Notes under the pieces: generated by a model
Told to the model about the DNA's origin: nothing
What the model saw: only the letters and a program-made list of their open reading frames with translations
The model's database searches: none
In this document: positions 35,959 to 44,482 of the stretch, piece after piece
How the letters are laid out: every line of letters begins with the position of its first letter
How positions within the stretch are numbered: the stretch's first letter is position 1
Assembly (NCBI RefSeq): GCF_026339995.1
Contig: NZ_JAPEPT010000002.1
Location: forward strand, 421,001 to 485,000
Origin: Streptomyces sp. NBC_01481
GTDB taxonomy: Bacteria; Actinomycetota; Actinomycetes; Streptomycetales; Streptomycetaceae
DNA: 64,000 bases
Direction of reading: 5' to 3'
Translations under genes and position numbers: made by a program

Positions 35959-36732
35959 TCAGTCGGTGCAGCCCTCAATGGCCGCGCTGCAGTTGTTCGG
36001 GGTGTTGCCGGTGACGGCGGTGGCCAGCAGGGACACCGAACCGCTGCTGTTGTTGATGCCGCCGTCGGTGTCGGCGCCGCCCACCGAGGTGTTCAGCGTC
36101 ACCGCCGAGTAGTTCATCAGGACAGTGCCGCCGAGATTCGCGACGCCGCCCCCGGACAGAGCGGTGTTGTTCCGTACCGTGGAAGCGTTCAGCGTCAGCG
36201 TGGAGCTGGAGAAGTTGGCGATACCGCCGCCGACATCGGCGGTGCTGGTGTGCACCGTGGAGGCGTTCAGCGTCATCGTGCCGGCGTTGAGGACGGCGCC
36301 GCCGTAGAAGTTCGCGTTGCTGTCGCGCACGGTGGAGGAGTTCAGCGTCACCGTGCCGTTGTTGAGGAGACCGGCGCCGTTGTCGGCGGAGCCGTTGGTG
36401 ATGTCCACGGCGGTGATCTGCACGTGGGCACCCGCGCCGACGGACAGGGTCGTACCCGCGGCATTGCCGTCGAGAACCGCGCCATTGAAGCCGACGAGGC
36501 TGAGGTCCTTGTCGACGGTGAAGTTGCCGACGCAGGTACCCGCAACCATGATCATCGACCCCGAGTCCGCGCTGTCGATCGCGGTCTGGAGGTTCTGGCC
36601 GGGGCAGTTCACGATGGTCTGGGCCGAGGCGGGCGCGGCCGAGACCACTCCCGCCGTGGCCGCGGTGACCGCGACGGTCACGGCCGGCGCCCAAAGGCGC
36701 CACGCTGCGCGAGTCGCTCGCATCTTGAGCAT
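35959..36732 (-). CDS. Secreted right-handed beta-helix protein
   Basis: A 257-residue protein. The signal peptide MLKMRATRAAWRLWAPAVTV plus AVTAATAGVVSAAPASAQT ends near residue 39. The mature part is built of short repeats such as NNGTVTLNSSTV, NAGTMTLNASTV and FSSSTLTLNASTV (about 21-24 residues each), typical of a right-handed parallel beta-helix. Such folds bind or cleave polysaccharides or act as adhesins; no catalytic set is visible. Two cysteines near the N terminus and two near the C terminus could cap the helix. ATG 36732 has AGGAGA 7 bases upstream. Confidence 0.82.
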   Translation of the reverse strand: MLKMRATRAAWRLWAPAVTVAVTAATAGVVSAAPASAQTIVNCPGQNLQTAIDSADSGSMIMVAGTCVGNFTVDKDLSLVGFNGAVLDGNAAGTTLSVGAGAHVQITAVDITNGSADNGAGLLNNGTVTLNSSTVRDSNANFYGGAVLNAGTMTLNASTVHTSTADVGGGIANFSSSTLTLNASTVRNNTALSGGGVANLGGTVLMNYSAVTLNTSVGGADTDGGINNSSGSVSLLATAVTGNTPNNCSAAIEGCTD

Positions 36733-36870
36733 GCTGATGTCTCCTGTTCGTCTGCCGGGTCGCCCGGCGCGAGGGCATGGGTGCCCCAACCGGCCGACAA
36801 CCGCAACCCGGGCGGCGCACCCGTCCCACGAACGGCCGGAGACGATGACCTGCGTGGGCTAAGGACAGGG

Positions 36871-36912
36871 CTACAGCTCGACGCGCTGCTTCTACAGCTC
36901 CACGCGCAGCTC
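36871..36912. repeat. 21-bp tandem duplication of the P450 3' end
   Basis: CTACAGCTCGACGCGCTGCT (36871 on) is followed directly by CTACAGCTCCACGCGCAGCT (36892 on); the second copy is the last seven codons (including TAG) of the P450 gene on the minus strand. 18 of 21 bases match, so the stop region has been duplicated downstream. Confidence 0.7.
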
Positions 36913-38094
36913 CTTGAGACCGCGGATCACGAAGTTCGGCTTGCGTTCCGGCTCCGCCGCCGGACGCAGCGTCGGAGCCTGGTCCAGCAAGGCCCCCAGG
37001 GACGCGGCCAGTTCGATACGTGCCAGGGGCGCGCCGATGCAGTAATGGATGCCCGCGCTGAAGGAGATGTGCGGGTTGTCCTCGCGGGACAGGTCCAGGG
37101 TGTCCGGGTCGGCGAAGACGTCCGTGTCGCGGTTGGCCGAGCCGAAGAGCAGGGCGACCTCGGAGCCGCGCGGGATCGTCGTACCGTCGATCTCGATGTC
37201 GTCCAGGACCCAGCGCTCGAAGAGCTGGAGCGGGGTGTCATAGCGCATCAGCTCCTCCACAGCTGTGGACAGCAGCGAGCGGTCGGCGCGCAGGGCCGCC
37301 AGCTGCTCGGGGTGGCGGAACAGCGCCCACCAGCCGTTGACGGTGGCGTTCACCGTCGCCTCGTGGCCCGCGTTCAGGAGCAGGACGCAGGTGGAGATCA
37401 TCTCCTGCTCGGAGAGCCGGTCTCCCTCGTCGTGCGCCGCGATGAGGCCGGAGATCAGGTCGTCGCCCGGCTCCTTGCGGCGGGCGGCGATCAACTCCCG
37501 CAGGTAGGCGGAGAATTCGACGGACGCCCGCACGGCCCGATGCGCCGTCTCCTGCGACGGGCTCAGCTCGTACATCCCGCAGATGTCCGCCGACCAGGGA
37601 CGCAGCTGCTTGCGGTCGGACTCCGGGATGCCCAGCATCTGAGCGATGACGGCGACCGGCAGCGGCTCGGCGACGGCCGTCAGCAGATCGCCGCCGCCGT
37701 CCGCGACGAGCGCGCCCACCAGCTCGGAGGCCAGCCCCTGGACGTACGGGCCCAGCCGCTCGACCGTGCGCGGCGTGAACGCCTTCGAGACCAGGCGCCG
37801 GATACGGGTGTGGTCCGGGGGCTCCAGGTCCAGCATCCCGTTGTCGTTGAGCGTGTGGAACGGCTCGTGCTCGGCGGGCGGCGGCGTACGCCGAAACTCC
37901 TCGTGGGTGAAGCGGTGCAGATACGTCCGGCCGAGCCGCCGGTCCCGCAGCAGCGCGGAGACGTCGGCGTGACGGGGGACGAGCCACTGGCGGGTGGGCT
38001 CGTAGAAGTGGACGCGTCCGCGGGCGCGGAGCTCGGCGTAGGCGGGGTAGGGGTCGGCGAGGAATGCGGGTGACCAGGGGTCGAAGGCGGCCAT
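36892..38094 (-). CDS. Cytochrome P450 (CYP107-like)
   Basis: A 400-residue soluble P450. The I-helix oxygen motif is LLNAGHEATVNAT, the ExxR is EELMRYDTPLQ (its arginine in MRY), and the haem loop FSAGIHYCIGAPLARIEL holds C352. Such enzymes hydroxylate or epoxidise small molecules using ferredoxin electrons. I recall a P450 of the CYP107 family at this chromosomal place in Streptomyces, but the subfamily is not proven here. No ferredoxin gene is adjacent. The 3' end is duplicated as a 21-bp tandem copy. Confidence 0.93.
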   Translation of the reverse strand: MAAFDPWSPAFLADPYPAYAELRARGRVHFYEPTRQWLVPRHADVSALLRDRRLGRTYLHRFTHEEFRRTPPPAEHEPFHTLNDNGMLDLEPPDHTRIRRLVSKAFTPRTVERLGPYVQGLASELVGALVADGGGDLLTAVAEPLPVAVIAQMLGIPESDRKQLRPWSADICGMYELSPSQETAHRAVRASVEFSAYLRELIAARRKEPGDDLISGLIAAHDEGDRLSEQEMISTCVLLLNAGHEATVNATVNGWWALFRHPEQLAALRADRSLLSTAVEELMRYDTPLQLFERWVLDDIEIDGTTIPRGSEVALLFGSANRDTDVFADPDTLDLSREDNPHISFSAGIHYCIGAPLARIELAASLGALLDQAPTLRPAAEPERKPNFVIRGLKELRVEL

Positions 38095-38120
38095 GGGCCG
38101 ACGCTAGCCGAAGGTACGGC

Positions 38121-38190
38121 CGGGCCCTAGGGGGTGTCGGGGCAATCCCCTCAGCCGGGCCCTAGGGGGTGTCCGGGCAATCCCCTCAGC
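38121..38190. repeat. 35-bp tandem duplication containing the response-regulator stop codon
   Basis: CGGGCCCTAGGGGGTGTC begins both copies (38121-38155 and 38156-38190); there is one mismatch in 35 bases. The stop codon and last codon of the response regulator lie in the second copy. Each unit includes CTAGGGGGTGTC, the same end sequence as the MITE-like element at 29306. Confidence 0.85.
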
Positions 38191-38845
38191 CGGGCGTGAC
38201 CAGCCTCGCCTCGTACGCGAACACCGCCGCCTGCGTCCGGTCCCGCAGCCCCAGCTTCACCAGCACCCGGCTCACATGCGTCTTGATCGTCGACTCGGCG
38301 ACCACCAGATGCGAGGCGATCTCCGCGTTCGAAAGGCCCTGCGCGATCAGCACAAGGACCTCCGTCTCGCGTTCCGTCAGGTCGCCGACCTGCGCCAGCG
38401 CGGGCGGCCGCGGGTTCTGGGAGAGCTTGGAGAACTCCGTGATCAGGCGGCGCGTCACCGTCGGGGCGAGCAGTGCCTCGCCGGCCGCCACCACCCGTAC
38501 GCCGTCGGCCAGTTGGCGTGCGGAGGCGTCCTTGAGCAGGAAGCCGGAGGCTCCCGCGCGCAGCGCCTGGTACACGTACTCGTCGAGGTCGAAGGTGGTC
38601 AGCACCAGCACCTTGGAATCGGCGTGCGCCGCGACGATCTCGCGGGTCGCCTCGATGCCGTTCAGCTCCGGCATACGGATGTCCATCAGGACGACGTCGG
38701 GGGCGAGCTCGGCGACCCTGGCGACCGCCTCGCGGCCGTTCACGGCCTCGCCGACGACCTCGATGTCGGGCATCGCGTTCAGCAGGACAGAGAAGCCCTC
38801 GCGGACCATGATCTGGTCGTCGACGATGAGGACGCGGATCGTCAT
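38186..38845 (-). CDS. NarL/LuxR-family response regulator
   Basis: A 219-residue regulator: receiver domain with phospho-acceptor D55 (VVLMDIRMPE), acidic pair D9-D10, and a C-terminal LuxR helix-turn-helix (LTEREVEVL-like LTERETEVLVLIAQGLSNAE, then VAESTIKTHVSRVL). It is phosphorylated by the overlapping histidine kinase (ATGA overlap 38842-38845) and binds DNA as a dimer. Target genes unknown. Confidence 0.95.
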   Translation of the reverse strand: MTIRVLIVDDQIMVREGFSVLLNAMPDIEVVGEAVNGREAVARVAELAPDVVLMDIRMPELNGIEATREIVAAHADSKVLVLTTFDLDEYVYQALRAGASGFLLKDASARQLADGVRVVAAGEALLAPTVTRRLITEFSKLSQNPRPPALAQVGDLTERETEVLVLIAQGLSNAEIASHLVVAESTIKTHVSRVLVKLGLRDRTQAAVFAYEARLVTPG

Positions 38846-40143
38846 GAGGTCTCCTCGGATGCGGTCTCGGCCGCGGCGACGGGAATGAAGGCGGTCACCT
38901 CGTAGCCGCCGTCCTGCGTGGGCTGCGCGGTCATCTCGCCGGCCAGCATCGTCACACGCTCCCGCATGCCCGTGATGCCGTGCCCGGCCCCCGGCGAGGG
39001 CTTGACCAGGCCCCGGGGCGCGGTGTTCACGACCCGCAGGCCCAGGCCCCCGAGGACGTAGGAGATCTCGATCTTCGCCGTCGCTCCCGGCGCGTGGCGC
39101 AGTGCGTTGCTCAGTGCCTCCTGGATGATCCGGTACGCGGAGAGCTCGACGCCCTGCGGCAGCGTGCGGACCGCGCCGGTGACCGTCTTCTCCGTCTCCA
39201 GGCCCGCGTTACGAACATTCGCGAGCAGGGTGTCCAGGTCGCCGAGCACCGGCTGCGGTGCGTCCGGGGCCTGGTAGTCCTCGGCCCGTACGACTCCGAG
39301 GATCCGGCGCAGCTCGGTCAGCGCGGCCACCGCGTTCTCCCGGATCGTGGCGAACGCCCGCTCCAGCTCGGGCGGCGGGTTCTCCACCCGGTACGGCGCC
39401 GCCTCGGCCTGGATCGCCACCACCGACATGTGGTGGGCCACCACATCGTGCAGCTCACGCGCGATGGTGGTGCGCTCCTCCAGCAGCGTGCGCTTGTCGC
39501 GCTCGACGGCCGTCACCGTCTGCTGGGCCGCGACTTCCTCCTTGGCCTCGCGGCGTACCTGCCCCACCGTCACCACCAGCAGCACCAGCGCGGCGACGAA
39601 GAGCATCTCCGGAGTGTTGGAGCTGATGCCCCGGGAGAGCACGACCTCGGCGAACACGCCGTATCCGGCGGTGAGCAGCCACATCCAGGCCGCGGTCCGC
39701 GGCCGGGTCCGCAGCGCCACCACGGTCATCACCGCCAGATGCGAAGCAAAGCCACTGGGCGACCACGGCCAGTCGAAGTAGAAGCCGGAGGCGATGCCCA
39801 GGGGTGTCGCCGCCAGCGAGAGCCACCACGCGCCGACCGGCCTGAGCAGCGTCATCACCACGGCGGCCGCCGGGATGAACCCGGTGAGCACCAACGCCGG
39901 TCCTACGGCCTCGCCGCCGTAGGCAAGGAGCAGCGTGAACATCGCCACGGCGCCGACCGCCGCATGCGGCGTCCAGGCCGCGTAGTCGCGTAGCCGGCCC
40001 GGGAGCCGGCGGGATATCGGCCCGTCCGTGCGCCTCCGCGGCAGCGGCCGGTAGGCGAAGGCGTCGTGGAAGAGGTCCTGGCGGAGCCCGCTCAGGGCGC
40101 CCACGGCCAGGCGGTACTCGGGGCTGCGGTTCGTCTCGGTCAC
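38842..40143 (-). CDS. NarL-type sensor histidine kinase
   Basis: A 433-residue membrane kinase with four to six N-terminal helices (about 55-190), no obvious large outer domain, then a HisKA_3 dimerisation helix TIARELHDVVAHHMSVVAIQ with the phospho-histidine in ELHD, and a HATPase with GHGITGMRERV. The lack of an outer domain suggests sensing in or near the membrane. GTG 40143 gives the family's usual start (TETNRSPEYRLAVGAL), but no ribosome site is seen; ATG 40185 is an alternative. It forms a two-gene operon with the response regulator. Confidence 0.92.
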   Translation of the reverse strand: MTETNRSPEYRLAVGALSGLRQDLFHDAFAYRPLPRRRTDGPISRRLPGRLRDYAAWTPHAAVGAVAMFTLLLAYGGEAVGPALVLTGFIPAAAVVMTLLRPVGAWWLSLAATPLGIASGFYFDWPWSPSGFASHLAVMTVVALRTRPRTAAWMWLLTAGYGVFAEVVLSRGISSNTPEMLFVAALVLLVVTVGQVRREAKEEVAAQQTVTAVERDKRTLLEERTTIARELHDVVAHHMSVVAIQAEAAPYRVENPPPELERAFATIRENAVAALTELRRILGVVRAEDYQAPDAPQPVLGDLDTLLANVRNAGLETEKTVTGAVRTLPQGVELSAYRIIQEALSNALRHAPGATAKIEISYVLGGLGLRVVNTAPRGLVKPSPGAGHGITGMRERVTMLAGEMTAQPTQDGGYEVTAFIPVAAAETASEETS

Positions 40144-40258
40144 GTACAGAACGGTAAGCGGACGGACGCACGCGGTCGTCAGCATCGCTGCGGATCCTGC
40201 CGCGTCCGTCCTGAGTACTACCTGCGACTACTCGCGGTACTTCCTGGTCAGGCGCACC

Positions 40259-41092
40259 CTACGGCCGGAACGCGTCCGCGTGCTCGGCCGCCCACTGAAC
40301 GAAGGTCCGCGCCGGGCGTCCGGTGACCTTCTCCACGGTGTCGGCGACCGTGCGGCCCACTCGCGGCGTGTTCCCGTACGCGTCCAGCAGGAAGTCGATC
40401 ACCTCCTGCGGGTGGCCCGCCGCCCGCCACTGCTCGACGGCCTCCTCCTCGCTCATCTCGACGAGCGCGATCTCGCGGTCTCGGGCCGCCGCCAGCGCGT
40501 TCACCTTGTCCTTGAGGGTGAGAACCTCGGGGCCGGTGATCACATACTCCTCACCGCCGTGACCGGCCTCGGTCAGAGCGACCGCGGCGACGGCGCCGAT
40601 GTCGCCCTCGTGAACCATGGCGCTGAGCCGGTCGGTGAAGGGCTCGCGCACCTCGTCGGCGTTCTTGATCCCGTCCGCCCACTGCAGGGCGTTCGACATG
40701 AACTCGACCGGCATGATCACGGTCCAGTCCGTCTCACCCGCGCGCACGGCGTCCTCCAGCAGCGAGGGCTCGCCGCCGTGCAGCACGGTGACGCGGCGTA
40801 CGCCCGCCTCGCGGGCCAGCTCCAGGATCCGCGGGCCGGTCTCCAGCGGGGCGAAGTAGGCCCCGCCGAAGGTGATCAGATGCAGGCCGGTGACACCCTC
40901 AAGCGCGGGGGCGAGCGAGTCCGGGTCGGTCAGATCGCCCCGCACGACCTCGACACCGGCCGGGAATTCGGCCTTCGCGGGGTCCCGCGTGAGGGCGCGC
41001 ACGCGGTGGCCGCGGGCGAGGAGTTCGGCGACGACCTGTCGGCCGACGGTTCCGGTGGCTCCGGTCACGAGGATGTTCTCGGGATTCGTCAT
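40259..41092 (-). CDS. NmrA-like NAD(P)-binding protein
   Basis: A 277-residue protein with ILVTGATGTVGRQVVAELLA (about 6-25), the nucleotide-binding glycine motif of atypical short-chain dehydrogenases. VVRGDLTDPDSLAPALEGVT follows, and no YxxxK catalytic pair is visible. Members act as redox sensors or quinone/NADP-linked oxidoreductases; the missing catalytic pair favours sensing or a non-classical reductase. ATG 41092 is chosen. It is on the same strand as the neighbouring histidine kinase and kynB-like gene but well separated from both. Confidence 0.85.
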   Translation of the reverse strand: MTNPENILVTGATGTVGRQVVAELLARGHRVRALTRDPAKAEFPAGVEVVRGDLTDPDSLAPALEGVTGLHLITFGGAYFAPLETGPRILELAREAGVRRVTVLHGGEPSLLEDAVRAGETDWTVIMPVEFMSNALQWADGIKNADEVREPFTDRLSAMVHEGDIGAVAAVALTEAGHGGEEYVITGPEVLTLKDKVNALAAARDREIALVEMSEEEAVEQWRAAGHPQEVIDFLLDAYGNTPRVGRTVADTVEKVTGRPARTFVQWAAEHADAFRP

Positions 41093-41143
41093 GAGCACAC
41101 CGTAGAAAGGCTTGCGGTCAGCCTCAGTCCTCAATGAAAGGCT

Positions 41144-42022
41144 CTACCAGGCGAGTTGAGCGATCTCCTCCGCCACGACCGCGCACGCGTCGGCGGCGGG
41201 ATCGATGAGCGGGAAGTGCCCGACCTCTTCGAGGAGGGTCAGCCCGACCGTCTCCCCCGCCTTGGCCGCGGCGTCGACGTACGACTCGGAGACGGCGTAC
41301 GGCACGACGATGTCCGTACGGCCCTGCACGACGGTCGTGGCAATGCCCGTCGGCAGCAGCGCGGCCGGATCGGAGTGCGCGCTCCTCGCCTCGAACTCCG
41401 CCTCGCCGCCGAGGAGTTGGGTCACCGCGCCACCGCACACATCGAGCTCGACGGCCGTCGCGAAGTCCGCGATCGGGGCGAGCGCGACGACCCCGCGCAG
41501 CGCGGGCGGCGCGGCCGGCCGCCACGGCGACCCGACGGGCAGCACATGCCGCGCGGCGGCCCACAGCGCGAGATGCCCGCCCGCGGAATGCCCGGTCACC
41601 ACGATGCGCCGGACGTCCGCCTGCGGCAGGGCCTTCCGCGCGAGGGCGGGCAGGGCGTCCATCACCGCAGCGACGTCGTCGAAGGTCTCCGGCCACCGCC
41701 CGGCGACGGGCCCGCTCCCGTGCTGCTGCGGAATGTCGCGCCCGCGCCGGTACTCCACGTTGGCGACGGCGAGCCCGCGGCGGGCCAGAAAGTCCGCGAA
41801 GGGGGTGACATGCCACCGGTCGTACGGCGCCCGCCAGGCGCCGCCGTGCAGCACGACGACGAGGGGCGCACCGGCCTGCCCGCCGTGGGGCGCGTAGAAG
41901 TCGACGACCTGGTCGGGATGGTCCCCGTACGCGACGGACACGTCCGGCGCGACGGCGGGATGCGAAAACACCGACTCGGCCTCGGCGGCGTCACGGGCGA
42001 CGGGGTCGACGGGGTCCGGCAT
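41144..42022 (-). CDS. kynB: Kynurenine formamidase (alpha/beta hydrolase)
   Basis: A 292-residue alpha/beta hydrolase. VVVLHGGAWRAPYDRWH forms the oxyanion HGG motif, GHSAGGHLALWAA holds the nucleophile serine (about 145), and EEVGHFPLIDP carries the triad histidine. The neighbouring kynureninase and tryptophan dioxygenase genes make N-formylkynurenine hydrolysis the natural role, and Streptomyces has been shown to carry this three-gene set. The fold alone would only say esterase. It is separated from kynU by 349 bp that include a dispersed palindrome, so it may be read from its own promoter. Confidence 0.75.
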   Translation of the reverse strand: MPDPVDPVARDAAEAESVFSHPAVAPDVSVAYGDHPDQVVDFYAPHGGQAGAPLVVVLHGGAWRAPYDRWHVTPFADFLARRGLAVANVEYRRGRDIPQQHGSGPVAGRWPETFDDVAAVMDALPALARKALPQADVRRIVVTGHSAGGHLALWAAARHVLPVGSPWRPAAPPALRGVVALAPIADFATAVELDVCGGAVTQLLGGEAEFEARSAHSDPAALLPTGIATTVVQGRTDIVVPYAVSESYVDAAAKAGETVGLTLLEEVGHFPLIDPAADACAVVAEEIAQLAW

Positions 42023-42371
42023 TGCGCTCCAGCCTTCCTGCGGAGTGGCGGAATTGACCTGACCAGCGGGGACGGTACCAGTCCGGCGGTGCCGGTCCTT
42101 CCGGGGTCCGGGTGGCCCGGGCCGGACGGTGTCCGGTTCGCTGCGCGGGGCGGTCCCGTACCCGCCCTCCCCCAGACTCCGTCCGGGGGGACCTCCAACC
42201 TCCCCGTATGCGGCCGCATGTCCTCAAACGCCGGACGGGCTGAGGTTTCCGCCGGTCGGCCAGAATGTTCTGGCCGACCGGCGGAAATTCAGCCCCGTGG
42301 GGGTCCCCCCGGACGAAGTCTGGGGGAGATTGAGGCGCGGGGGTCCGGGGGCAGCGCCCCCGGGGACGCCC
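42023..42371. repeat. Dispersed palindromic repeat, copy 4, with divergent inner stem
   Basis: This 349-bp gap holds a 20-bp perfect palindrome: TTTCCGCCGGTCGGCCAGAA (42246-42265), a TG loop and its complement (42268-42287). It is framed by the same conserved arms as copies 2 and 3 (TCCTCAAACGCCGGACGGGC at 42221 on, and GATTGAGGCG near 42329). The GGGGGTCCCCCCGG module occurs downstream (42299 on) and in inverse near 42165-42194. No gene is present. Confidence 0.85.
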
Positions 42372-43565
42372 TCAGCCCGCCAGAACCTCCGCCAGGACCG
42401 CCGCCGCCCGCTCCACATCACCGAAGCCCACGTACAGCGGTGTGAACCCGAACCGCAGCACGTCCGGCCGCCGCAGGTCCCCCACCACGCCCCGCGCGAT
42501 CAGCCGCTCCATCACCGCGGGCGCGTCCGCGCACCGCAGCGCGACCTGGCTGCCGCGCGCGGCATGCTCGACCGGCGTCAGCGAGGCGATCGTCCCCTCG
42601 GGCACGTACGCCTCGACGCACTCCAGGAAGAAGTCCGTCAGCGCCAGACTCTTCGCCCGTACGGAATCGATCGAGACCCCGTCCCACACATCCAGCGCCG
42701 CCTCCAGCGCCAGCATGGACAGAATGTCCGGCGTCCCGACCCGCCCCCGGACCGCGCCCGGCGCCGCCTCGAAGCCGGGCGTCATCGCGAAGGGGTCCAG
42801 GTGCGAGTTCCAACCCGGCAGCGGGGAGTCGAACGCCGCCTGATGCCGCTCGGCGACGTACAGATACGCCGGCGAACCCGGCCCGCCGTTCAGGTACTTG
42901 TACGTGCAGCCGACCGCCAGGTCCACGCCGTGTTCGTCCAGGCCGACCGGCAGCGCGCCCGCGCTGTGGCAGAGGTCCCAGACCGCGAGCGCGCCCGCCT
43001 CGTGGATCGCCGCGGTGAGCGACGGCAGGTCGTGAAGGCGGCCGGTGCGGTAGTCGACATGGTTGACCAGCGCGACCGCCGTGCTCGGCCCGAGGGCCGA
43101 GGGCAGGTCCGCCGGGGCGACGGGCACCAGGCGCTTGCCCGTCATCCGGGCCGCCGACTCGGCGATGTAACCGTCCGTCGGGAACGTCGTCGCGTCGACC
43201 ACGATGTCCGTACGGGAGTCGTCCCCGCACAGCCGTACCGCCCCCACAACCGCCTTGAAAACGTTGACACTTGTGGAGTCGCCGACCACCACCTGCCCCG
43301 GCCCCGCCCCCACCAGCGGCGCGATCCGGTCACCGATCCGCTCGGGTGCCGTCCACCATCCGCTCTCGTCCCAGGAGCGGATCCGCAGCTCGCCCCACTG
43401 CCTGCTCACCACATCCGCGACCCGCGCGGGTACATGCGCGGGCAGCGCGCCCAGCGAGTTCCCGTCCAGATAGACCGTCTCGTCGAGCGCGAACAGCTTG
43501 CGCGCACCGGCCAGCTCGTCGGCGGCGTCGAGCGCCGCGGCCCTGTGGGCCAGTGACTCAGACAT
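42372..43565 (-). CDS. kynU: Kynureninase
   Basis: A 397-residue PLP enzyme of normal length. YLDGNSLGALPAHVPARV is the kynureninase N-terminal signature, and GCTYKYLNGGPGSPAYLYV contains the cofactor lysine. It cleaves kynurenine to anthranilate and alanine in the cytoplasm. The ATG at 43565 overlaps the dioxygenase stop by 8 bp, so the two genes are translationally coupled. Confidence 0.95.
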   Translation of the reverse strand: MSESLAHRAAALDAADELAGARKLFALDETVYLDGNSLGALPAHVPARVADVVSRQWGELRIRSWDESGWWTAPERIGDRIAPLVGAGPGQVVVGDSTSVNVFKAVVGAVRLCGDDSRTDIVVDATTFPTDGYIAESAARMTGKRLVPVAPADLPSALGPSTAVALVNHVDYRTGRLHDLPSLTAAIHEAGALAVWDLCHSAGALPVGLDEHGVDLAVGCTYKYLNGGPGSPAYLYVAERHQAAFDSPLPGWNSHLDPFAMTPGFEAAPGAVRGRVGTPDILSMLALEAALDVWDGVSIDSVRAKSLALTDFFLECVEAYVPEGTIASLTPVEHAARGSQVALRCADAPAVMERLIARGVVGDLRRPDVLRFGFTPLYVGFGDVERAAAVLAEVLAG

Positions 43566-44379
43566 GGCTGCGCGCCGTCCACAGCTCCGGGAAGACGTTC
43601 TTGCGGGCCCGCTTCTCCAGCCAGGCAACCCCGGCCGAACCGCCCGTTCCCGCCTTCGAGCCCATGGCCCGCCGCGTCGCCACCAGGTGGTCGTTGCGCC
43701 AGCGCCACACCAGCTCGCCGACATCGGTCAGCGCCTCGCCGATACGGACCATGTCGCTGTCCTGGTCCTCGCCGCCGTACACCGCCGCCCAGACCTTCTC
43801 GACGTCCTCCGACGGCTCGTACTTCTGCGACAGGTCCCGCTCCAGGACCGAGGACGGCACCGGCAGCCCGCGCCGGGCGAGCAGCCGCAGCACCTCGTCG
43901 TACAGGCTCGGCTCGTGCAGGGCCTTCTCCAGCTCGGCGTGCACGCGCGGCGCGCCCCGGTGCGGCACCAGCATCGACGCCGACTTCTCGCCGAGCAGGA
44001 ACTCCATCCGCCGGTACATCGCGGACTGGAAGCCGGAGCCTTCGCCCAGGGCGCTGCGGTACGCGTTGAACTGCGCGGGCGTCAGGTGCGCCAGCGGCTT
44101 CCAGGAGGCATTGAGCGATTCGAGCTCGTACGTGCTGCGCTTCAGGGCGGCGAGTGCGACGGGCAGATCGTCCTCGCGCAGGGCGCGCGCCGCCGTCTCC
44201 CACTCATGGACGATGACGGTGAACCACAGCTCCATCACCTGTGTGGTGACCAGGAAGACCATCTCTCCCGGATCGTCCGAGAGCGTCTTCTGGAGGTGGG
44301 TGAGAACGTCCGCCTGGACATAGTCCTCGTACGGAGTGGTGCCCGCGAAATCCAGATTCGGGGCCGCGTCATGTGACAT
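43558..44379 (-). CDS. kynA: Tryptophan 2,3-dioxygenase
   Basis: A 273-residue haem dioxygenase. The N-terminal TTPYEDYVQADVLTHLQ and HEWETAARAL match the family, and the haem-ligand histidine is in WRNDHLVATRRAMGSKAGTG (about 233-252). It opens the indole ring of L-tryptophan to N-formylkynurenine, starting the kyn route. ATG 44379 has GAGGAGA upstream. Upstream, a TATGAT box on the minus strand (44453-44458) is a candidate -10 element. Confidence 0.94.
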   Translation of the reverse strand: MSHDAAPNLDFAGTTPYEDYVQADVLTHLQKTLSDDPGEMVFLVTTQVMELWFTVIVHEWETAARALREDDLPVALAALKRSTYELESLNASWKPLAHLTPAQFNAYRSALGEGSGFQSAMYRRMEFLLGEKSASMLVPHRGAPRVHAELEKALHEPSLYDEVLRLLARRGLPVPSSVLERDLSQKYEPSEDVEKVWAAVYGGEDQDSDMVRIGEALTDVGELVWRWRNDHLVATRRAMGSKAGTGGSAGVAWLEKRARKNVFPELWTARSHV

Positions 44380-44452
44380 CGCTGTCTCCTCGACGTGTCC
44401 GGGTAGCGGTCCGCCCCTTCCTGTTGGCACGGGAGCCCCGGTCCCCACCGGC

Positions 44453-44482
44453 ATCATAAGCCGACGTTCGTTTCACGGGTCA
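44453..44482 (-). promoter_or_regulatory. Candidate promoter of the kynAU operon
   Basis: On the minus strand TGACCC (near 44482) and TATGAT (44458-44453) are separated by 18 bases, a reasonable housekeeping promoter about 75 bp upstream of kynA. It overlaps the 3' end of the DUF3152 gene. No operator palindrome was identified. Confidence 0.35.
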
